Positions 8,925-16,803 of a stretch of 64,000 bases of DNA are shown here, piece after piece. A program made the translations under genes and the position numbers. Numbering within the stretch: position 1 is the stretch's first letter; every line of letters starts with the position of its first letter. The DNA comes from Cellulomonas phragmiteti (GTDB taxonomy: Bacteria > Actinomycetota > Actinomycetes > Actinomycetales > Cellulomonadaceae): positions 62,001 through 126,000 of the forward strand of contig NZ_BONP01000001.1 in the NCBI RefSeq assembly GCF_016862775.1, in the 5' to 3' direction. Below the pieces are notes generated by a model that was not told the DNA's origin, ran no database searches, and saw nothing but the letters and a program-made list of their open reading frames with translations.

Positions 8925-9986
8925 GTGACGAGGTCCGTGGCGGGAGCCGAGCAGACGACCACGGGTCGCGACGGCGGGGGAGCCGTCGCGATCCGCTTCG
9001 ACGCCGTGCGCAAGGAGTACGCGGGCTCGGTCGCCGTCGACGACCTGTCGCTCGCGGTGCGTGAGCACGAGCTGCTGGTGCTGGTCGGGCCGTCGGGGTG
9101 CGGCAAGTCGACCACGCTGCGGATGGCCAACCGCCTGGTCGAGCCGACGGCCGGCCGCATCGTGCTGGGCGAGGAGGACGTCACCGACGTCGACCCCGTC
9201 GCGCTGCGCCGCCGCATCGGCTACGTCATCCAGAACGTCGGGCTGTTCCCGCACCGCACCGTCGCCCAGAACGTCGCCACCGTGCCCTCCCTGCTGGGGT
9301 GGGACCGTCGCCGGACCCGCGACCGCGTGGCCGAGCTGCTCACGCTCGTCGGCCTCGACCCGGCGCGGTACGCGACGCGCTGGCCGCACGAGCTCTCGGG
9401 CGGGGAGCGCCAGCGCGTCGGCGTCGCCCGTGCCCTGGCGACCGACCCGCCGGTCCTGCTGATGGACGAGCCGTTCGGCGCGGTGGACCCGGTGGGCCGC
9501 GCCCGGCTGCAGCAGGAGTTCATCCGCCTCCAGCGGGACCTGGGCACGACGGTGATGATGGTCACGCACGACATCGACGAGGCCGTGCGCATGGCCGACC
9601 GCGTCGTCGTGCTCAGCCACGGCGCGCGCGTCGAGCAGCTGGCCCCGCCGCTGGAGGTCGTCGCGCGCCCGGCGTCGCCGGCGGTCGCCGACCTCGTCGG
9701 ACGGGGGCGTACCGCGCGCCTGCTCGCGCTCGGCCGGCTGGAGCGCGTCGACCTGGACGACGCGCCGTTCCGGTTCGACGCGTCGTCGCCCGCTGCCGGC
9801 CCGACCGTCCGCCTGGGCGCCGAGCTCGGCGACGTCGTCGCCGCGCTGACCGACGCCGTCGCCGGACCCGGCGACGGCAGCCTGGTGGTGCTCGACGAGA
9901 CGGGCGGCGTCGTGGGCGCGGCGTCGGCCGGGAGCATCGTGCGTGCCCTGCACCGCCTCACCGCGGCGGACTCCGGGGCGGCCTGA
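8925..9986 (+). CDS. ABC transporter ATPase, OpuCA/ProV type
   Basis: A 353-residue ATPase that powers quaternary amine uptake. It has Walker A GPSGCGKST, the Q-loop VIQNVGLFPHRTVAQN, the ABC signature LSGGERQR, Walker B VLLMDEPFGAVDP and the H-loop MVTHD. The sequence QNVGLFPH is typical of the glycine betaine/choline subgroup. After the ATPase core (about residues 20-265) a C-terminal part of about 85 residues stands where CBS domains occur in OpuCA; only a weak single CBS-like segment is visible (LGDVVAALTDAVAGPGDGSL). The GTG at 8925 follows TAGCGT by 8 bases, predicting a leaderless mRNA. It is transcribed away from its permeases. Confidence 0.9.
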   Translation: MTRSVAGAEQTTTGRDGGGAVAIRFDAVRKEYAGSVAVDDLSLAVREHELLVLVGPSGCGKSTTLRMANRLVEPTAGRIVLGEEDVTDVDPVALRRRIGYVIQNVGLFPHRTVAQNVATVPSLLGWDRRRTRDRVAELLTLVGLDPARYATRWPHELSGGERQRVGVARALATDPPVLLMDEPFGAVDPVGRARLQQEFIRLQRDLGTTVMMVTHDIDEAVRMADRVVVLSHGARVEQLAPPLEVVARPASPAVADLVGRGRTARLLALGRLERVDLDDAPFRFDASSPAAGPTVRLGAELGDVVAALTDAVAGPGDGSLVVLDETGGVVGAASAGSIVRALHRLTAADSGAA

Positions 9987-10092
9987 CCTCGTCGTCGCGG
10001 GGGCCTCGGCGCCGTCCACGGCCGCCCTCGCCGCGCCTGGGCGTCACACGCCCGGAGCGTGGACGTCACACGGCGTGGGTACAGTGCCTGAC

Positions 10093-11016
10093 GTGAGCGA
10101 ACCCACCGCACGCCTTGCCCTCGCCACGTGCGCCCAGCTGCCGCAGCTCGACCCCGACGACCTGCCGCTGCGGGCGGCGCTGTCCGAGCGCGGCGTGCCC
10201 ACGGACGTCGTCGTGTGGGACGACCCGACCGTGGACTGGTCGGCGTACCCGCACGTGCTCATCCGCTCGACCTGGGACTACACGGACCGGCCCACGCAGT
10301 TCGCCGACTGGACCCGCCGCGTGGAGCGCACGTCGACCCTGCTCAACCCGGCCGACGTCGTGGCCTGGAACATCGACAAGACGTACCTGCGCGACCTCGA
10401 GCAGCGGGGCATCCCCATCGTCCCGACCATCTGGCTCGACCCGGAGCGCAACCTCAACGCGCGCGCCATCCACACGCGGTTCCCGGCGTTCGGCGACTTC
10501 GTCATCAAGCCGACCGTCAGCGCGGGCTCGCGGGACACCGGGCGGTACGACGCCGGGCAGACACCCTCGCGGTCCCTGGCGATCACGCACACCAAGAACC
10601 TGCTCGCCGTCGGGCGGCGCGTCATGCTGCAGCGCTACCTCACCCAGGTCGACACGCACGGCGAGAGCGCGCTCGTCTACGTCGACGGCCAGTTCAGCCA
10701 CGCCGTGCGCAAGGAGCCGCTGCTCGAGGGCCCGTACCGCGCGGGGGAGACCGAGGGCGTGATGTTCCGCGAGCGCGTCCTGGCGGCGCGGGACGTCAGC
10801 GAGCAGGAGCGCGCCCTGGGGGACCTCGTCGTCGCCGAGCTCGCGCAGGTGTTCCCCGACCGGGCGCCGCTGCTGTACACCCGCGTCGACCTCATCCCCG
10901 ACGACGAGGGACGCCCGGTCGTCCTGGAGGTCGAGCTCGCGGAGCCGTCGCTGTTCTTCGAGCACGCGCCGGGGGCCGCGGAGAGGTTCGCGGACGCGGT
11001 CGCCGCCCGGCTGTGA
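10093..11016 (+). CDS. ATP-grasp family ligase
   Basis: A 307-residue protein of the glutathione synthetase/RimK-like ATP-grasp group, which joins a carboxylate to an amine or other nucleophile through an acyl phosphate. Visible elements are the N-terminal substrate-domain motif VLIRSTWDYTDR, FVIKPTVSAGSRDTGRY (nucleotide and phosphate contacts) and the metal-binding strand LYTRVDLIPDDEGRPVVLEVE. The first motif recalls relatives of O-ureido-D-serine cyclo-ligase, but the substrate is unknown and no biosynthetic cluster surrounds it. The GTG at 10093 is 7 bases after a TACAGT -10 box (10080-10085), which predicts a leaderless mRNA. Confidence 0.82.
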   Translation: MSEPTARLALATCAQLPQLDPDDLPLRAALSERGVPTDVVVWDDPTVDWSAYPHVLIRSTWDYTDRPTQFADWTRRVERTSTLLNPADVVAWNIDKTYLRDLEQRGIPIVPTIWLDPERNLNARAIHTRFPAFGDFVIKPTVSAGSRDTGRYDAGQTPSRSLAITHTKNLLAVGRRVMLQRYLTQVDTHGESALVYVDGQFSHAVRKEPLLEGPYRAGETEGVMFRERVLAARDVSEQERALGDLVVAELAQVFPDRAPLLYTRVDLIPDDEGRPVVLEVELAEPSLFFEHAPGAAERFADAVAARL

Positions 11017-11164
11017 CGCGTCTCGCACACCGACCACGGCCCGCGGGGGCCCTTGCGTGACGAAGGTCGGCGCAGCACCCGCTACACTCGTCGTCGGCCC
11101 GGCGCTCGCGTCGGTCCAGGTGCTGTGCGACCTGCTCCTCCGGGAGGCGGTCCTCCGGCACCGT

Positions 11165-11239
11165 GGTGGCTATAGCTCAGCCTGGTAGAGCACCTGGTTG
11201 TGGTCCAGGGGGTCGCGGGTTCAAGTCCCGTTAGCCACC
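11165..11239 (+). tRNA. tRNA-His (anticodon GUG)
   Basis: The sequence closely follows bacterial tRNA-His, including the encoded extra G at -1 (11165) that pairs with C73. The acceptor stem is GTGGCTA/TAGCCAC and the anticodon loop TTGTGGT gives GTG. The CCA end is not encoded in full. A TACACT box at 11083-11088 may be its -10 element. Confidence 0.95.
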
Positions 11240-11245
11240 CAGCAG

Positions 11246-11279
11246 CGCAGGGCGTCGACCTCACGGTCGGCGCCCTGCG
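11246..11279. terminator. Bidirectional hairpin between tRNA-His and orn
   Basis: A 15-bp inverted repeat (11246-11260 and 11265-11279) with one G-U pair and a 4-nt loop. It lies 6 bases after tRNA-His and 12 bases beyond the stop of the convergent orn gene, so it can end both transcripts. Confidence 0.8.
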
Positions 11280-11291
11280 GCGTTCCCGGCA

Positions 11292-11978
11292 TCAGGAGCC
11301 GGGCAGCAGCCCCCGCTTGACGCTCGTCGCGACGACCTCGGCGGCGATCCTGCGCGCCTGGCCGGAGTCGGGGCCCGGGGCGGCCGGCAGCAGCGCCGCG
11401 CGGTAGTAGCGCAGCTCGTCGATGCTCTCGAGGATGTCGGCGAGCGCCCGGTGCCCGCCGTTCTTCTCCGGCGCGGCGAAGTACACGCGGGGGTACCAGC
11501 GGCGCGCGAGCTCCTTGATCGAGGAGACGTCGACGATCCGGTAGTGCAGGTGCCCGACCAGCTCGGGCATGTCGCGGTCGAGGAAGGCCTTGTCGGTGCC
11601 GACCGAGTTGCCCGCGAGCGGTGCCCTGCCCGGGTCGGGGACCCACGTGCGGATGTAGTCGAGCACCTGGGCCTGCGCGTCGGCGAGGCTGACGCCGTGC
11701 TCGAGCTCGGGCAGCAGCCCCGAGGTCGTGTGCATCGTGCGCACGTAGTCGCCCATCTGCGCCAGCGCCTCGGGCGGCGGTGCGACGACCACGTCGACCC
11801 CCTCGCCGAGCACGTTGAGCTCGGAGTCGGTGACCACGGCCGCGACCTCGACGAGGGCGTCGTGGACCAGGTCGAGCCCGGTCATCTCGCAGTCCACCCA
11901 CACGATGCGGTCGGCGCTGGAGTGGCCACCACCGGAGGGGGCGGCAGGGGTCGGTGCGTCGTCGGCGGTGCTCGTCAC
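11292..11978 (-). CDS. orn: Oligoribonuclease
   Basis: This 228-residue DEDDh exonuclease degrades RNA dinucleotides and short oligonucleotides at the end of mRNA decay, including pGpG from cyclic di-GMP breakdown. The first acidic motif is WVDCEMTGLD (Asp29, Glu31), followed by GNSVGTDKAFLDRDMPEL and the C-terminal HRALADILESIDELRYYR with the catalytic His and Asp. An extra 24 residues precede the domain. The GTG start at 11978 is six bases after a TAGTCT -10 box (11985-11990), so the message should be leaderless. Actinobacteria use Orn as an essential housekeeping enzyme. Confidence 0.96.
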   Translation of the reverse strand: MTSTADDAPTPAAPSGGGHSSADRIVWVDCEMTGLDLVHDALVEVAAVVTDSELNVLGEGVDVVVAPPPEALAQMGDYVRTMHTTSGLLPELEHGVSLADAQAQVLDYIRTWVPDPGRAPLAGNSVGTDKAFLDRDMPELVGHLHYRIVDVSSIKELARRWYPRVYFAAPEKNGGHRALADILESIDELRYYRAALLPAAPGPDSGQARRIAAEVVATSVKRGLLPGS

Positions 11979-12003
11979 GCCGACAGACTAGGACGCCGGT
12001 GCG

Positions 12004-12309
12004 TCAGCGGTCGTCGCGGGGCTCGGTGCGGCGCGTCCCCGGACCGTCCTGGACGGCGGGTGGTGCGGGCTCCGGGACCGCGGGCAGCGTCCCTGCGAGC
12101 GCGCTCGCCACGACGACGAGCACGGCGGCCGCGCCACCGAGCGCCCGGGCGGCCTCCCAGGAGGTCCCGGCCCAGAGCGTCGCCGCGAGCACCACGCCGC
12201 CGGCGAACGCGCCGAGGAGCAGGCGACCCGACCACCGCGCGACGGCCCGCCCGAGCCGTACGTACCCGCGGGCTGCCGGCTCCGCCGCCCGTCCGTCGTG
12301 GCGGCCCAT
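12004..12309 (-). CDS. Small membrane protein of unknown function
   Basis: A 101-residue protein that I do not recognise. It has a basic N-terminus of about 28 residues, two hydrophobic segments (LLLGAFAGGVVLAATLWAG and ALGGAAAVLVVVASALAG) and a polar Pro-Arg-rich tail. This suggests a two-helix membrane protein. The start is ATG 12309; a GTG lies one codon earlier. No clear ribosome site is visible. It ends 26 bases before orn starts, on the same strand. Confidence 0.5.
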   Translation of the reverse strand: MGRHDGRAAEPAARGYVRLGRAVARWSGRLLLGAFAGGVVLAATLWAGTSWEAARALGGAAAVLVVVASALAGTLPAVPEPAPPAVQDGPGTRRTEPRDDR

Positions 12310-12363
12310 CACGCGCGACGCCCGCCCGCAGCGGGGACGCGGCGGGCGGGCGTGAGCACGAGG

Positions 12364-12570
12364 TCATGGTGCCACGTGCCAGGCCGCGGGGGACCACGAC
12401 GCCGCGACGGACGCGCGGGGACGGGGCCTGGCACGCCGCGGATCCGGTGGTCGACCGCGGGCGTCGTCACGTGGTCCGGCGACGCGCTCGCGCTCGCGCA
12501 GCAGGGCGGCCCGGCGCAGCAGGTCGGCCTGCTCCTGGCGGTGGACCTCGAAGGTGGTGAGGGGATGCAT
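12364..12570 (-). CDS. Small basic protein of unknown function
   Basis: A 68-residue protein that begins MHPLTTFEVHRQEQADLLRR and continues with Arg-rich sequence. A good ribosome site GAGGAG lies seven bases before the ATG. The start MHPL followed by a helix rich in His, Gln, Leu and Arg resembles short actinobacterial proteins of unknown role that I have seen annotated only as hypothetical. The C-terminal half is low-complexity Pro-Arg sequence, which lowers confidence. Confidence 0.5.
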   Translation of the reverse strand: MHPLTTFEVHRQEQADLLRRAALLRERERVAGPRDDARGRPPDPRRARPRPRASVAASWSPAAWHVAP

Positions 12571-12755
12571 GGTGTGCTCCTCGGGGCATGACGGTGCGCA
12601 CCCCGGGAAGGGGTGTGCGCCGTGGTGGGTGGGTGGTGCCAGCGCACCAGAACCGCGGGGGTGGTGTCACCACATTTCCGGCGTCGGGGCCCGCGTGGCA
12701 GGATTCCTGGCGTCCACCGGTGGGTCGCCCGCCGACGCATCCCGCTGGAGGTGAC

Positions 12756-14258
12756 GTGACGACGCGAGAGCCTGCGCCCGCGGTCGAGGTGGACGACGAG
12801 GTCCCGCCGGCGGCTCCGGACGAGAGCGCGACCACCGCAGCGCCCGACGACGCAGCGCCCGACGACCGGCAGGCGACCCGCGGCGCGCGTGCCCGCGCGG
12901 TCGCGCAGGTCTGGGTGCTGCCTGCCGGGGTCGGGCTGCTGGTCGCGGGGCTCTTCACGGTCTACTCGGTCGCCCAGTGGCAGGCGTTCGTGGTGCGGTC
13001 GTGGGACCTGGGGATCTTCACGCAGCTGGCGTCGCGCTACGCCGCCCTCGAGGCGCCGATCGTCCACATCAAGGGCCCCGACTACCACCTGCTGGGCGAC
13101 CACTTCCACCCCCTGCTCGTGCTCCTCGGCCCGGTGTACGCCGTCTTCCCGCACGCGCTCACGCTGCTCGTGGTGCAGAACGTGCTGTTCGGGATCACGG
13201 CCGCGGTCGTCGCGCGCGCCGCCGTGCCGCTGCTGGGGCGTGTGGTCGGTGGCCTCGTCGGCGTGGCGTGCGGCCTCAGCTGGGGCCTGCAGTACGCCGT
13301 CGAGGCGCAGTTCCACGAGATCGCGTTCGCCGTGCCGCTGCTGGCGGTCGCCCTGACGGCGACGCTGCGCGAGCGGTGGCGCACCGCCGTCGTCGCCGGC
13401 GCCCTGCTCGTGCTCGTCAAGGAGGACCTGGGGCTGACGACCGCGGTCCTGGGGCTCGTCCTCGCGTGGCGGGCGCGCCGGCCCGCGCTGCTGTGGCTGT
13501 CGGCGTGGGGTGTCGGGGGGTTCGTCCTGGCGACGCGCGTCGTCCTGCCGGCGCTCAACCCCGACGGTGCGTGGGCGTACGGGTCGCGGCTCGACCTGGC
13601 GGCCGCGCTGGCGGACCCGCTCGCGCTGTACGCCCCGGCGAAGGGCTACACGCTCTGGCTGCTCGTCGTCGTCACCGGGGCGATCGCGCTGCGCTCGCCG
13701 TTCGTGCTCGTCGCCGCCCCGACGCTGGGCTGGCGCTTCCTGTCGGCCGAGCCCGGGTACTGGGAGCCGACGTGGCACTACAGCGCCGTGCTCATGCCGA
13801 TCGCCTTCGTGGCGATGCTCGACGGCATCGACCGCGCGCGGCGCGGACGGGTGCGGTGGCTGCGCAGGTACAGCAGGTACGCGCCCGTGGTGGGGCTGAC
13901 GGCCTCCCTCATGCTGCTGCCGCAGCTGCCGCTGTGGCAGCTGACCGACCCGGGCACGCACTTCGCGGCGCCCCGCGCCCAGGCGGCCCGGGACACGCTG
14001 GCGGTGATCCCCGACGGCGTCGTCGTGGAGACGGACGTCGGGCTGATGTCGTACCTCGTGGACCGCACCGACGTGTACTACCTGGGCAACACCAACCCCG
14101 TGCCGGACTACCTGCTGATCGACCGGCAGGCGGGCGGCACGCCGCAGGAGTGGGGCGACGTGCTGCAGGTCGCCCAGCTGCTGCATCCCGGTGTGCCGTT
14201 CGAGGTGGTGCACGTGCAGGACGGCTACGAGGTGGCCCGCCACGTCGGCGATGGCTGA
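12756..14258 (+). CDS. DUF2079 family polytopic membrane protein
   Basis: A 500-residue membrane protein. After a polar N-terminus of about 50 residues it has many hydrophobic segments and the family hallmark SWDLGIFTQLASRYAALEAP, followed by GDHFHPLLVLLGPVYAVFPH. DUF2079 proteins resemble GT-C type glycosyltransferases in layout, with an acidic first loop (here WDLG), but their reaction is not established. The GTG at 12756 is preceded by GGAGG. The following CPBP-like gene overlaps it by 8 bases, so the two are co-translated. A CAGGAT -10 box lies at 12699-12704, giving a short leader. Confidence 0.85.
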   Translation: MTTREPAPAVEVDDEVPPAAPDESATTAAPDDAAPDDRQATRGARARAVAQVWVLPAGVGLLVAGLFTVYSVAQWQAFVVRSWDLGIFTQLASRYAALEAPIVHIKGPDYHLLGDHFHPLLVLLGPVYAVFPHALTLLVVQNVLFGITAAVVARAAVPLLGRVVGGLVGVACGLSWGLQYAVEAQFHEIAFAVPLLAVALTATLRERWRTAVVAGALLVLVKEDLGLTTAVLGLVLAWRARRPALLWLSAWGVGGFVLATRVVLPALNPDGAWAYGSRLDLAAALADPLALYAPAKGYTLWLLVVVTGAIALRSPFVLVAAPTLGWRFLSAEPGYWEPTWHYSAVLMPIAFVAMLDGIDRARRGRVRWLRRYSRYAPVVGLTASLMLLPQLPLWQLTDPGTHFAAPRAQAARDTLAVIPDGVVVETDVGLMSYLVDRTDVYYLGNTNPVPDYLLIDRQAGGTPQEWGDVLQVAQLLHPGVPFEVVHVQDGYEVARHVGDG

Positions 14259-14859
14259 CGACGACGCCGCCACGCGCGCGCCCGCCGTCGTGGTGCCCGC
14301 CGCGTGCGCGGTGTGGCTCGCGCTGTGGTGGCTGACGCCCGGGCTCCACGCCCGTGGGCTCGGGCGGCTCGTCACCGACGACGACGGGACGTCCGTGCTG
14401 GTCGAGAGCGCCGTGGCGCTCGTCGTCCTGGCGGTGCTCCTGGCTGCGCACCGTGACCTGGCGCGGTCGCTGGTGGCGCCCTCGCGCGCCTGCTGGGTCT
14501 ACGTCCTGCCGGCCGCGCTCGCCGTGGCCCTGCCGTTCCACTACGGCCTGGGCCTGCCCGTGGGGGTCTACATGGCGTGGATGGCGGCGTCGGTGCTGTG
14601 GCAGGACGTCCTGACGTTCGGCCTCCTCCAGCACCACGTCGGACGGCGGCTGTCCACGCCGTGGGCGGTCGGGGTCGTGGCGGTGACGTTCTGGGCGGGT
14701 CACGCGTGGGTGCTGCCCGACAGGTTCGGCCTCGACCGGCCGGTCGCCTCGCTCGCGATGCTGGCGCTGGGAGCGGTGCTCGCGGTGGTGCGTGCCCGCC
14801 TGGGCACCCTGCACGTGCTGCTCGCGCTGCACCTGGCCTTCTACCTCGCGTTCGCGTGA
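14251..14859 (+). CDS. CPBP/CAAX-protease-like membrane protein, degenerate active site
   Basis: A 202-residue membrane protein with about six hydrophobic segments. Two stretches line up with the CPBP intramembrane protease family: SVLWQDVLTFGLLQHHVGRR in place of the usual EExxFRG-type helix, and TFWAGHAWVLPD in place of the FxxxH helix. The paired glutamates are missing (Gln-Asp instead of Glu-Glu), while the second motif keeps its His. It may therefore be a non-catalytic member or only distantly related. The ATG at 14251 overlaps the end of the DUF2079 gene by 8 bases, suggesting coupled translation and a joint membrane role. Confidence 0.6.
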   Translation: MADDDAATRAPAVVVPAACAVWLALWWLTPGLHARGLGRLVTDDDGTSVLVESAVALVVLAVLLAAHRDLARSLVAPSRACWVYVLPAALAVALPFHYGLGLPVGVYMAWMAASVLWQDVLTFGLLQHHVGRRLSTPWAVGVVAVTFWAGHAWVLPDRFGLDRPVASLAMLALGAVLAVVRARLGTLHVLLALHLAFYLAFA

Positions 14860-14894
14860 CGCGGTCGGCCCACGCGGTCGGCATATGCGGTCGG

Positions 14895-14967
<73 letters not shown>

Positions 14968-15102
14968 CAGTGGCGTCCAGCGTAGTGGGACCCCGCCGGA
15001 GGGGCCGAGCACGGCCCGGGCGGGCCGTCCGTCGGCAGACCCGCGGCGTGTCACCCGCGCGCCGCGTTTGGCCTGGTCAGATGTGGCACCGACAATGGTC
15101 CT

Positions 15103-16803
15103 GTGAGTGCGCAGCCCGGAACCGTGCCTGCGCAGACGACCGTGCCTGCGCCGGGCCACCTCGACGAGCCGTCGGCGGCTGCCCAGATCCTGGCGCGGCC
15201 GCTCGCGCAGACGTCGCTCCTCGACGCCGTGCGCGACCTGCGGCGCGACGTGGAGGCGACGACCTTCCCGCTCGAGATCGCAGGCGTCGAGGAGGCGCGC
15301 GCGTCCCGCGCGCGGCTGGTCGACCAGCTCGACGAGCACCTCGTGCCGCGCCTGACGGAGCTGTCCGCGCCGGCCGTCGTCGTGGTCGCCGGGTCCACGG
15401 GCGCCGGCAAGTCGACCCTGGTGAACTCGCTCGTGGGACGCGAGGTGAGCGCGGCGGGCGTGCTGCGCCCGACGACGCGCGAGCCGGTGCTGGTGCACCA
15501 CCCGCTCGACGCCGACCTGCTGTCGCACCACCCGGTGCTGGACGAGGTCGAGGCCGTCGCGGCGGACACGGTGCCGCGGGGGATCGCGATCCTCGACGCC
15601 CCCGACCTGGACTCCGTGCTGGACTCCAACCGCGACACCGCCCACCGCCTGCTCGAGGCCGCCGACCTGTGGCTGTTCGTCACCACGGCCTCCCGGTACG
15701 GCGACGCGCTGCCGTGGCAGGTGCTGCGGTCCGCGGTCGAGCGCAGCACGTCGGTCGCGATGGTGCTCAACCGGGTGCCCGCGGCCTCGATGACCACCGT
15801 GCGCGGGGACCTGCTCGACCGGCTGCGCACGCACGGGCTGGCGGGGTCGCCGCTGTTCGTCATCCCGGACGTCGGCCCGCACTCGGGCCCGCTGACCACG
15901 GCCGTCGTCGCCCCGGTCCTGCGCTGGCTGACGATGCTCGCCGGCCCGGACCGCGCCCGGACCGTCGTGGCCCGCACGCTGCGCGGCGCGCTCGCGGCGC
16001 TGCGACCGTGGGTCGACGAGCTCGCGGAGGCGGTGCAGGACCAGGCCGACGCGGCGGAGCGCATCGGGTCGGTGCTCGACGACGCGACGGGCGACCCGGG
16101 CGACGCGGCCGCGGCCACGATCCGGTCGGGCGCGGTGGCCGACGGCGCGGTGCGGGCCCGGTGGGCCGAGCTGGTCGCCAAGGGGGCGCCGTTCTCGCGT
16201 CTGGTGGGCCGGTCGGGCCGCGTGCGGGGGTCGGCGCGCACCGCCCGGGCGCGCGGTGCTGCGGTCGTGCCGCTCGTCGGCGACCTCACGGAGTCGACCA
16301 CCGCGGTGCTCACGGCCGTCGGGCAGCGGGGGAGCGACGCGCTGCGCGGCGCCCTCACCGGGCCGTCGGCCCCGCCCGGGGCGGCCTCGGTGCTCGCGCG
16401 CTGGCCGGACGGCGACGCCTCGCGGGTCGCGGCGGCCGAACGGGCCGCGCGGGCGTGGACGGGTGAGGGAGCCCGCGTCGTGCGCGTCGCGCTCGCGGGC
16501 AGCGGCGCCGACGCCCGCCGCCGCGCGCAGGTCGGCAGGGCGGTCGGCGAGGAGGGTCTCGCCGCGCTCGCGCTGGCCGCCGCCGCCGGCGTCGACGAGG
16601 CGGCGGTCGCGATGCGGACGCTCCTCGGTGCGGCCGGCGACGACGTCGTGACGACGTTGCGCGACGACCTGGAGCGTCGTGCGCGGGCCCAGGTGGACCT
16701 GGAGCGGACCATCGCCGGTCGCACGCTGGACGACCCCGACCTCGCGGCCGACGCGTCGTCGCGGCTCCGCCTGCGCCTGGCCGTCCTCAAGGGGCTGACG
16801 TGA
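15103..16803 (+). CDS. Dynamin-like GTPase, first copy (pair 1, gene A)
   Basis: A 566-residue P-loop GTPase. G1 is GSTGAGKS (97-104), the switch region is VLRPTTREPVLVHHPL, G3 is ILDAPDLDS, and a degenerate G4 is LNRVP. Long helical regions follow. Together with the next gene it resembles the paired dynamin-like/YfjP-like GTPases of actinobacteria, of which Streptomyces DynA/DynB are linked to membrane remodelling at septa. The hydrophobic region expected near the C-terminus is replaced by an Ala-rich, less hydrophobic stretch. GTG 15103 is six bases after a GACAAT -10 box (15091-15096), giving a leaderless mRNA. A close paralogue lies at 21127-23091. Confidence 0.82.
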   Translation: MSAQPGTVPAQTTVPAPGHLDEPSAAAQILARPLAQTSLLDAVRDLRRDVEATTFPLEIAGVEEARASRARLVDQLDEHLVPRLTELSAPAVVVVAGSTGAGKSTLVNSLVGREVSAAGVLRPTTREPVLVHHPLDADLLSHHPVLDEVEAVAADTVPRGIAILDAPDLDSVLDSNRDTAHRLLEAADLWLFVTTASRYGDALPWQVLRSAVERSTSVAMVLNRVPAASMTTVRGDLLDRLRTHGLAGSPLFVIPDVGPHSGPLTTAVVAPVLRWLTMLAGPDRARTVVARTLRGALAALRPWVDELAEAVQDQADAAERIGSVLDDATGDPGDAAAATIRSGAVADGAVRARWAELVAKGAPFSRLVGRSGRVRGSARTARARGAAVVPLVGDLTESTTAVLTAVGQRGSDALRGALTGPSAPPGAASVLARWPDGDASRVAAAERAARAWTGEGARVVRVALAGSGADARRRAQVGRAVGEEGLAALALAAAAGVDEAAVAMRTLLGAAGDDVVTTLRDDLERRARAQVDLERTIAGRTLDDPDLAADASSRLRLRLAVLKGLT

